Source of the DNA: Sinonovacula constricta
Lineage: Eukaryota; Mollusca; Bivalvia; Cardiida; Solecurtidae
Length of the DNA: 64,000 bases
NCBI GenBank assembly: GCA_007844125.1
Contig: CM017572.1
Span: forward strand, 23,268,879 to 23,332,878
Direction: 5' to 3'
The notes below the pieces were generated by a model. It made no database searches and was not told the origin of the DNA. It saw nothing but the letters and a program-made list of their open reading frames with translations. Below, piece after piece: positions 34,301 through 46,300 of the stretch; position 1 is the stretch's first letter, and each line of letters opens with the position of its first letter. Made by a program: the position numbers and the translations under genes.

Positions 34301-37300
34301 CACCGTAGGTCCAAATGACTTCAAACTTGGTATGCATCATCTGGCAATGACTCAAAGTGCAGTGCACAAGAACAGTAACTCTACCTTCTTCTGTTTTTTT
34401 GTTATTCCCCTTTGATTGATTTTATGGAGCATTTCTTGTCCGGAGCCTAACTTTGTCACTGTAGGTCCAAATGACTCCAAACTTGGTATGCATGTTTCTG
34501 GCAATGACTCAAAGTACAATGCACAAGAACAGTAACTCTACCTATTTCCATTTTTTAGTTATTCCCCTTTGATTTATTTTTAGTGCATTCTTGCAAAGGG
34601 CATAACTTGTTGTGCTTGTTTTTTGCAATGAGACAATAAAAAGGTTATTTTATATGTGAATTTTGTGCAAATAAATTGCTAATATCTGTACAACAAAAAA
34701 CTAATTAACATTTTTTATGTCAACTAACAAAATTTTCATCAGGCGACACATCGGACTCGCGGAGTTCTAGTTATGTGTTAGGTCTTCCTTCACCAGTAAT
34801 AGCTGAATCTTGCTATCATAATAATTGTGTCAGTGGGGTGTGTGTTTTCTCTGGTTATTTTTTCTCTTGATTCAAAAATTTAAATTCATTTATAATCCAC
34901 TAGTTTGTGTGGTTCTTAGAAATAATACTTCTCTCTTCTGAATACTATGTGGACATCATTGTTTAATGATGTCACTACTTTAGTCATATCTTATCAAAGA
35001 AAACATCAGCGCTTGGACATATTAAAGAAAACATAAGCGCTTGGACAATTTTTATAAAAATAGATTGGTTTTCTTTTCCTTGCTTGCATTTGAGAAACCC
35101 CTCAGGAAATGCGAGGTTAGAGCTCTGTAAAACAAGTTTAAGCAAACCAGTCCGTCCTTTTTACAGACTGACTGTTCCAAAGTGGTAACTGTTGGTTTTG
35201 CTCTTTTTCTTAAATGGCACATCACATATTTGTTCTTACTTTTATGTTTGGCTTGCATCTGATTACCTTTGTCCTGTGCCTTTTTCAAATTTTGGAATAA
35301 GTTGCAATGCTCATAGGACTTTGTCATATGTTCTTATTAAACAGAAACAAGTAGACCACTTAATGTGTTCTACTTCAGGTTCTACTTCATGGTATCCTGC
35401 GAGACTCCCAGGGTAGGAAGATGAGCAAATCGCTAGGCAATGTGATAGATCCCATGGATATGATACAGGGTATTTCTCTGCAGGTAAGGTGTACAGGGTT
35501 GTATTCATGAAAAAAGTTATTTTTTCTGACTAAAAATAATCTCAAATTTTGGAATGTTTTCCTAGATACAAGAAATTATTATGCTCTCCCAATGACAGTC
35601 TGTCCCGCGTTCGTGGCCTACCCATATCTTTGTTATTTGAAGTCACATTTTAAAATTATTTGACAGAAATGATCGTCATATCGAGATGACATGTGCAACA
35701 TTTGGGTTGCTACCTTAAAGGTCAACGTTACAGCATGACCTTGAAGCAAATCGTGTCCGGTCCATAACTTTGTTATTTATAGTTGGATTTTAAAATTATT
35801 TCACAGAAATGATCGCCATATCAAGACGATATGTCAAAGTTTGGGTCGCTACCTTGAAGGTCAAGGTCTCAGCATGACCTTGAAGCAAAATCATGTCTGG
35901 TCCATAACTTTGTTATTTTAAGTTCGATTTTAAAAGTATTTCACAGAAATGGTCACCATATAGAGAACTATTTTCCAGACCATACCTTAAAACTAAGAAA
36001 TGCATTTATTTACTGGAAACTTAATAAGTCTACCTTATTAAATACAATTCAAATGAATTGTATTTCTTGAATTCTCTGCCATTGTTAGTATTGTTAGTAT
36101 GACCAGTTCCATTGTTCCCCAAGTTAACTCATTGGTTGAAATAGCCATTCCCTTCAACCTTCATAGGTACTGGTTTGATTATGTCTGATTTTATAGCAGT
36201 ACTCCATTTACAAAATTCACCTTCATAGATATACAACAAAGCGTTTTTGTGGCAAAATACCTTTTTGGGGAGCATCACCCATCTTCGACGGTCTCTTGTT
36301 TAAATTTTATTCATAAAACCATTAAATCGTAAGAATTTTTTCAGGATTTTCCAAATTTGAGGAAATTTATGAGACATGCCATAGGTAATCAAGCAAAGCT
36401 TTCAATTACTTTAAGTGGGCATACTATATGAAACTTGAAACTTCATAGGCAGATAGATCTTAATGAGGAGAAGTACAGTGTACAAGAACCATAACCCTGT
36501 TTTGCATAATTTAGAAGTTATTGCCCTTTGTTATTTTTAATACTTAAACTTTGTCTCGAGCATAACACAAAAACTATATGAGTTATCAACATGAACTTAG
36601 ATATATATACTTCAGACTTGGAAAATTTATTAAAAATTTGTACCCATATTTAAGGGGCAGGTAACCCTGTTTTGCAGAGTTATGCCCCTTTTCAACTGAA
36701 ACTCCATTATACTATCCAGCAATTATAGTGGAGCACACTGTCTACAGATAGCTCTTGTGAGCATCTCTTGTATTCATTTTCATTGTGTTATCCTCATTTT
36801 CTTTAATTACCATTATTTATGACCTTGACCTTGTAACTGTAGGACCTCCAGCAACAGGTCGAGGAAGGTAACCTTGACCCCAAAGAGGTTGAGACTGCCA
36901 AGAAAGGTCAGAGGTCAGAGTTTCCTCAGGGTATACCAGAGTGTGGTGCAGATGCATTGAGGTTCGCTCTCTGCTCATACAACTTTAAAGGTGAGATATA
37001 AGATAATGTACAATATATTTCTGGAAGCTGTAGCCAAATAGCCTTTTATTTCTTTGTAAGTGTAAGTTTGGCTTGTTCTCATTTTTTAAGGAATAACTAA
37101 TATATTTTCAGTTTCCCACAAATGATTATAGACAATATTGATAAATTTTTCACAAATCTTCTAATTATTATATATAAAAAAGGGGGGTTCGGGGGTAGGG
37201 GGGGTGATTAGCCGGCATTTTTGCCAATACTTGGCAGAAATGTCACTGCACAGTATCGGCAAATATGCCTGCTAATCACTGTGTGACCTATAAAGTGTCT

Positions 37301-40300
37301 ATGTGCCGTAAAACCCCAAATACAAATACAGATACATGTACACTGCATCATCAACCAAATGGCACTTTATTGTGAAATATTATTTAATGTTATGTATTTT
37401 ACATTTTATTGTTTGTCAGAAATATTTACACCTTTTCCATGGATTCTATTCTCGATTGTCAAAACTAAGCCATTTAAATATAAAATAAATGATATAATAA
37501 AATCATCAAATTATCATAATTTGTATTTCAGACACAGAAATAATGATGAACATCCAGCATGTGATAGGCTACCGGAGGTTTTGTAACAAAATATGGCAGA
37601 GTTTCAAATACATCACGGACAAGCTTGGACCCCAGTTCCAGCCTTTGCCAGATATCCAAGTGTGTCTAAGTTATTTTGTGCTTTTGATATCTAAGACTTA
37701 TTTTATTAATCATTAATATATCCTTATTATAATTTTATTAGATATACCGAGCATGGTAGCGCAATCAGTAGAGCATCGGCTCCAGGTATGGGAGGCCCCG
37801 GGTTCGATCCTGGGTCGTGACATACCAAAGTCATTTAAAATGGTAGTGGCATTGCTCCCTTGCTAATGCTCAAGCCGATATAAGGGTAGTTCAATGACTG
37901 GTTAGCCTGGTATCATGATAATGTGACTGGATGTGGTATCATGCCAGGTGCTATACACAGTGAAGGCAGCATTATTTCTGCTTCAAGTGGACACCGTCTC
38001 CAGATCTCCAGATAAATGAAATACTGTTGGTGGGACAATAAACCCAATAAACAAACATACCGGTCTGGTAAAATTTGGTCCGGTCCAGTAGATATTGCCA
38101 TCTTGGTGGACTGAAGGTCCAGTGTTTTTATATTTCTTTCATGAAGACTGAAGACTATAAGATATGTATAAGCACATTGAAAGTAAGAATTCTAAATAAA
38201 AAAATGTTCCATGTTTCAGAGTGTATCCACAAGTTGTTCAGTAGATAAATGGATTCTTCACAGACTTGGGGAGATGGTGACACAATGTGATAGCCACTTT
38301 ACGAACTACGATCTTCAGTTTGTTACCAAATCTCTTTACAGTTTCTGGGTCAGCGACTTCTGTGATGTCTATCTGGTAAGTTTAGAGTGTTCTAAAGATC
38401 TAAGAGTAGAACTTTATCACATATAAGGTAAATGTCAAAAAAACTGCAGATAAATTGCAATCCGTTGGAAAAGGGTTAAACATAATTTCTTAAGACCCAA
38501 TTGGGTACATTTGTGAAATGGAAATTGTCTCCCTTGCTAGTTGATATCCGAGATATTCCAAACAGTAGGTAAGTCCTTTATCGCCTGTTCTTTTGTAATA
38601 TATTGCAATTACAAACAGAGAACAGTGAACTTTTTACTTTTGCATAAATATAAGCTTAACATTCATTAAAATACTTATTGAGATATGTTATTTAAAAACG
38701 AAAATGGAAGTGTTTGTTGGTAATGGTTAACCTGGGTATCACAAGAAAGGCAGAAAATTCATCATACACTCAATAGAGCACAAGCATAAAAAACGAGCAA
38801 AACAAATGATAGGACCTACTTAGATTTAGGGATTATTCAGGGGAGACAAGTAATTAATGTCTCACTTCTTGCTGTTAAATGATGTAAAATGTATCAAATT
38901 GATGTGTGTAAACTAGGTAGGGTATTCGTACTACACTGCTGGTCTGGCATGATACAACATGCATTTTGATTAAATGTGTCCCATGTCATGTGGATACCGG
39001 CCGCAGTAGCTCAGGTGGTAGAGCGTTGGCTTGCAGATCGGGAGGTCTTGGGTTCAAACAGTGGCCGGGTCAAACCAAAGACTTTAAATTTGGTAGTAGT
39101 GGCTTCCCTCCTAACGCTTGGGGCTAAGGGGACAGCATTACGCCCGACTCGTCGGTGTCAGTATAATGGACCAGTCGGGTTCAGTCCCTGGGCACCTCAT
39201 AAGTGCGCCTGTGCTATAATGATAGAAATGTCACCTTCAACAGTTGTCTTTGTTGATCTGTCATCCATTATCTAGAAGTGGCCCACCACAATCGCTTTTT
39301 GCTTTTAAATTCGGCTTTCTGGCAAAAAATCAACCGGCTCGGCCATATTGTTTACAATTTTTAACAGTCGTGTAGGATTAAACTGCCGAAAAATGGTAGT
39401 GATAATGTTCCTAGTATTCTTAAACAAACAATCCTAAAACAATTTGTCTATTTTCGGTAAATTTCAATTCCAGTAGATGTTCCAATGCAACATTCGTTTT
39501 TCTTAAATCCAGAAATGAAATTGTCAAATCAAAAGTCAAAATCTAGTTTAAAACACTTATTGAAAGGAATACTGCAAAGGCAAATCTAGAACACCACATT
39601 TCCCAAATGGTTTAGAATGAACTCCCCTACAATGAATTTGACATTAAACTACATTTTCAGTCAGTTATCAGCGATCGCTTTTCATTAATACAAGCATCTT
39701 TGACTTTGGATGCACACAATGGTGGCAGCAAACAAAGTTTATAAAATATCGTAAAAACCGGTATGCTCAATGTGTATCGCTGTACTGTATTGACTTTACC
39801 CAGTATTGCCATATACCAGTATACCGCAACAGCCCTACTATATAGCAGTTAAATTGTTGATCAGTGGGCAGACTTTCCAGGCTCTTACTTTACAAACAAC
39901 AGTGAAATCTAGCTTGATCAGGATTCAAAAGAACGAGAGGTGGGTGGAAGTTTGCAGGTCTAGTCAAGTTTTGTTCTTTATTTAATGTAAAAAAGATTCA
40001 TTTGATCGAGGAAGGTTATAGTATATATAGTATATATAGATTGAGTATATCAGTCAACTTTTAATGTCCCAAGATCCAACTAATCATTGATTGGAGACAT
40101 GTAATAGTGAGCAGTCAATGCTTTTCACACCTTTGGGAGTGACGCTCGTCACGCTTAAATGGCAGCCATTGTTAATGCTTAATTAGTCTATCAACACCTT
40201 TTGTTTGTTTGAAGCAGGGATATCGTTTGAGTGATTTTATGTCATATTCCAGCGATCAGTATATAAATTCGGACAGAATTGCTGATCTCCATTGCTGTTT

Positions 40301-43300
40301 TGTCAGCTGAACATTACATAGACCGACAATAGTTTATTCTGCGCCAAGTTTGGGTGTAGAGTATTCTGAGCAATTAAGTGAATACATATACGGCAATTGA
40401 AACTCAAATACGACACAATCATGTTGGGAAACAGAATCGCAAGGAACTCATTATAATAAGGTTTTTTGGTGGTCACTTGCTATCTTGCTCGAGGGAGACT
40501 CGACTGTAGATAATCAAATAAAATTTTTCAAATGATAGCCTTACTTAGATGGAGTGTTGCCTGCAAGAATCAGATTGCTAGTACAAAGGTCAAGGTCACA
40601 TCCACAGGTCAAAATTAAAGAATGACTTAAAATTTGCTTTGGTTCTTGGGTCTCTACATATAGAGAGACTCAGTGGATTTCAATATATTTGCTTTATGTT
40701 TAGCTTGAGTTTTACCTTGGCTTGCTAGCTCTAGTAGTCAAAAAAGTTTTATATGTCATCGTGGCTTTACAAATGAAAAGAAGAAACTTTTTTATGCCCC
40801 TGGCATCTAGTAATTAAACCGTACATCCGTCGGTCCAATTAACCTTTTTCAGCAAGTTGGATATTTCTCAGTTTTAAAAAGTGCAGAGGCATGAAAGTTT
40901 ACATGCTTACTGAACAGTGCACAGGTCATGACCTTGACAAGTGACTTAAATCTAGCTACCTTATTTCTTAGTTTATCTCCCCTTTTTGTACTTAGAGATT
41001 ATGGTTTACCTGTTTCAGCAAGTTGGATATTTCTCTATTTCTACAAAGCGCAGTGGCATGAAAGTTTGCACACTTACTAAATAGTGCACTTGTCAGGGAA
41101 GTTACATAAATCTGGCTCCCTTATTTTTTGGTTTATCATGACAAACTATGCTACCAGGGACATATGTGCTTACTGAACACAGCGTCTTGTTTCAATTCCT
41201 TTTTTCTAGCATTATTGCTTATTATTCACAGCTGCTGCAGTGGTAGTAATACGTTTGTCAGTGACGATCTGACAGTTGTATTTTTCTTATATTCTTATTG
41301 TTTCTTATATAGGAGAGTTCCAAGCATGTGTTCAACAGTGAGGACCAGTCAGGTGTAGAAATAACCAGGCAGATCTTGTATCTATGTACAGATACATTCC
41401 TGAGAGCCCTCAGTCCTTTCATGCCTTACCTGACAGAAGAGCTCTACCAGAGACTTCCTGTCAAGGGGAACCACTCTGCCATCAGCGTCTGTGTGGCTCC
41501 TTACCCTCATCCAGAGCAGGTTGGTACACATTGGTAATCTTTTCTTTTTTTACTTAATATATCAGTTTTTGATCAGAAATATGCAGCCATTATTACAGGA
41601 GGAAGACCTCTACTTTTGAAAAACCGGACCAGGTAGCGCAATCGGTAGAGTGTCTGCTCCAGGTATGGGAGGCCCAGGGTTTGAGCCCGGGCCGCGACAT
41701 TCCAAAGTCATAAAAAATGGTAGTGGTTTAGTCAGTCAAGATTACTTTATTGTCATCTAAGATCTGCCAGATGCACAGTAATCAGATGTATATTTCACTA
41801 TTTGGTGAATGAGAATTTAAGGTCTAGCTGATGTAGTTTAAATTATAAAATCATTTAAAAATTTACTCTGTACTGTAACTTTTTTTCTGCTCAGACACCA
41901 GGAATAGATACCAACAGTTTTATATTCTGAATTTAACAGTGAAAAGATAAGACCAACATATTATCACTGTCTTGGTTAAACTAACAATGTGGGCTACCAT
42001 ATATGAAAATTAACTGTTTTTTGTCAAGTTTATAAAATCATTTATGCACTTATCTGCATCTAAAACTGCAGTATGTCCCACTTTTTATCATGGTTTGATA
42101 ATAAATTGATACCTGTTTGGATATAAGATTATATACAATAAATTCAGCAGATTATATACAATAAATTCAGCAGCCATAAAAATATTAATGTAATCTTGTG
42201 CTTTTCAGTTCCCAAGGTCAGACAGTGACCTTGACCTGGAAATGGATGAGGTGAAGGTCATTTCCAACAGCATTATGTCCCTGGTGCAGGGTTTGAACTT
42301 GAAGAGAAGCAGTGTCCAAGGTAACCAATGTTTTTGTTTGTTTTGGGGGTTTTACAGCACACCGACACTTGATAGGTCATACGTCGCCGATACATTAAAG
42401 TCAAACTATAATAAATATAATCAGGTTAAAACTAAAATACATGAGTAGAAATAAAAATATATCAGGTTAAAAATGTGAATTATAAGTGAAAACAGGTTAG
42501 TATATTAAACAGTTAAATGTATAAAGTTAGCATAATAAACTTTAAAAATTTATAACTTTTTAAGAATACCAATCTTGTTCAGGAAGCAAACAAGCTTGGA
42601 ATCGGACACTGTTTTAAATAGTTTGTATATGTTATTGACATTTAAATATTTAGACCGAATATGGTCTGTTTTAATACAATGTAGTAAAATATGATTAACT
42701 GTAAGAGGTTCCTGGCAAGGTACACATTCAGGTTGAACTTCTCTTTTTAAAAGATAGGATTGAGTTAATCTAGTATGTCCAATGTGACAGCGGGTAAGAG
42801 CTGCGTCTTCCCGCCTACTTTCTCTGCTAGTAGAGATATTGGCACCTACGTTTGGTTTAATGGCGTGTAATTTGTAATAAACTTGTTTGCCATTTGGTTA
42901 AAATATATCGATTGATAAGTGGTTTAAAATCGGTGTGGGGGATGCAAAGATCTGTCTCAGTAAGGGCTGAAGCAGATTTTGCACTCTTGTCTGCATCCTC
43001 GTTTCCTCTGATGTTTTTTGTTTGAAATAAGTGCACAATTGATATGCTTCTTTAACTTGTAATCCTGTCTGACCAAATGGTTTAAAGCAAGGAATTACTT
43101 CAATGAATTTTTCCAGAATCGTTTTATTCTTTCTTTATGTCCCACAACCTCGGAAAGTGGGACAACCCACTACCCGTGAGAGTTATTTCAGAACCAGTTA
43201 ACAAATTTGCACCTTAATTATCCCTGGTACTCAGGTCAGCACCAGGAGGTCCAGTTATTCAAGTGTCATTAACCAGGTGATCAAGCCAGCCAACACCGCT

Positions 43301-46300
43301 CAAATGATTGAAATTGTTTGCACGTTTTACAACTTCAAATTACGACATTGACGATTCACTTAAAGTAATCATAAATAAGTCAATTATGGCAGTGATTTGA
43401 TGTTTGCAAAATGATGTCGGATCATAAGTTGTATACATTAAGTGGTATAAAAGGATCTTCTTAGCATCGAGGTAAACTTCCAAAAGAGGCAGTAAAAGTC
43501 TACACCAAAGACAAACATATAACGTTTACCAGTTCTTTTAGTAATTTACAATCTGACACATGCTGTTCAGTAAATTGAATGTGCTATTAAATGTTTGTGC
43601 TATCACATTAGAAAACAGCATGTTCTGTTTTAAATTTCTAGCTCACAAATTTGAAATAAAATAACAAATTCTTAAAATTTACTTTACTTTATGTTTAAAT
43701 ATATCCTTGTGAAACAAATAAACTCTAACACAATAAGTGCACAAGATAATATTTATTCAATATAAATACAATATAATATTACACCTTTTAATAGATACAA
43801 CAATATTATATATGAACTCACAAAAAGGACCACCTTGCTAAGTGGGACACTTCAAAAAAGAACCACAGCTGCTCCTCTTAGCAAGATTTTGTTGTACATG
43901 TTGTTAGTAATGTATATGTTGTTCTACCAAAGCAAGTCCTATTACATGTAATTCACCTTCACCAAAAATAGTGAAAACGACCAATCGCTGTTTTTGTGTA
44001 ATTTTAACCTAAGTACCATGTACATTTATTCATGGTTCTGTCTGTGGACTTAGTATACCTTGGTGGTCTTATTATATTTTCTATTGTCAGTATTGTTTGT
44101 TAATTATTTAAAGAACACAATTACAGTTCATACAGTTTCCAACCCACGTTATTCTGTTGGTCCAATACATAATAATAATGACAGGTAACTTAGATATCTG
44201 CAGCTAAGTTTTGATTTTGATTGTCATGTGATTAGACTATTTGTAAAACAGTTTTTTTGTCTTTTTTATCAATAATCATAATAATATCAGTAATACATAT
44301 TTTAGTTCATTATCTAGACATAAATAATACTAAGTTATGGTATCAATGTTTGGGCCAAGTTAAAATGCAGATATTTAATTAAGCTATGGCTATCGAAATT
44401 CATACTTTTCTTTAAAGATAATGTTTATTTTCTGATTCTAGTGTATGTGCACTCTGACCAGAAGACAACTGCTTTGTTGGCAAGATACCAGAATGTTCTC
44501 AAGTCCCTGACTCTTCAACTGCCTGTCACCATGGTAACAGAGAGTCACATGGCACCCAATGGTTGCTTTAGAAAGGTTATTTCTGCCACTGTGAATGTTT
44601 ATATCAAATACGATGTAAGTAGAATTATTTTAACTCATTTTTTCTATATTTGGTTTGATAGTCCAACTCTTGTCATGCTACATTTGTTCATAGTCTATAC
44701 TTAGTCATCTGCTAATATTTACATGAAAAGTTTCCGCACCATGTTGATAGAGACACGGCTGCAAGTTGCGTCACTCAGGATCAGACGGCTCCCAAGCACA
44801 GTATTTGTCTAAGTCTGATCAATATGTGCTTTGCCGTGCACATCACAAGTTAAATTTATTTGTTTATTGTTGAATCGGAAACAAATTATTTCAAATTGCA
44901 AATCTGCAAATATTGTTTGATGTGATAGATCTATATGGAAAAAAAAAGCTCAACACCCACCTCGTTATTACAAACATGTTTTTTCTATGTTAGCCACACT
45001 GCACAGTTTATTATTTTTAAATTAAAAAATCATGTACAGCAAAGTATAAATCACCACTCGCCATTCAAACAGGTATTTCCTATCCGAGCCACGCTGCAGA
45101 GATAGCTATTTTTAAACTAAAAAAAACATGTGACTTCTTACTTTTGAGATCACATTATTTAGTCAACTAGGTAATCCACTCTGACATCAATGGTAATTTT
45201 TAAGCAGATATCACTATCAAGCTTTTTATACAGTTAGAAAGAATACACATTTTTTAGTCATTACTTCTGTCTAACAATTCAGTTAGTGTTTAATCCATAT
45301 TTAGTTGGACATATGAGTTTATACAAAAATTGTGCCCAAATTTCCCCAAAGCAGTGGTTCGATTGTATTTGATATTGGCAAAATGTCGGATACCACCTTT
45401 AACATAAAGTGAGTGAATTTGTTTTTTTATTTATGCTACCATCCATGTAAATATTGGTTGATATAACCCTTGTGATAAAGATGAGCTTTATCAACCGATA
45501 TTTGCGCACCAGCTCTAAGCCGGACTTCTTATTTTTGACGAAACGATAAGGAATGTTTACGAGAACGAAACTCATTTATCACATAATTATGCTTGTGGTC
45601 ACCCCAAAAATGTCCATAATATAAAGAATGGTTAAATAGAGCAAACGAGGCTATTAAAATAACAGGTGGATAAGCGCGGTTTCGATCTCTGTCCTGCAGG
45701 ATTAAAAAATTAATTAGCAGCGTCTAAACCGACTGAGCTAACTGGACAGTTCATCGCCTAGTGCTTTCTGATTTTCTTAGCCTCGCATGATAACATTTAT
45801 CTATATCAACACTAACCTGGTATTCTCTATATATCAATGACTTTATTTATCTGGGCAAACATATTGGATATGGTGTAAGTAATAACAACATAGAAAATCC
45901 CTCAAAGAAAGATGAAGAGTCCATCACTTCATAATGTCCTTCATAACACTTCAGTTATTTATTCCTGATGTTGAAAAACAACACCATTCAAATGATCGCA
46001 ACACTTTTATTTTAACATTTTTTATTTTTCACTCTTTTTAATAAATTAAAACAGTAATAAGCTCTATAAACCCAATTTTGCAGGGAGAGATAGATGTGGC
46101 ATATGAGACATCCAGAGTGCAGAAGAAGAAAGACAGCCTGATAAAGAAGATTACCTCCCTTGAGAACCAACTTGTGAAGATGAAATCATCTCCAAGGACG
46201 GGACCTAATTCGGTTCAGGAGTTACAGAATAAAGTAAATACTGTCTGATGACATCATCATCATAATTGTTTAAATGTCATCATCATTGTAAGCATCAACA

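Noticed and set aside
37746..37830. tRNA genes at this and other A/B-box pairs
   Set aside because: Each is followed by the same SINE body in several copies; none folds as a complete cloverleaf by eye.
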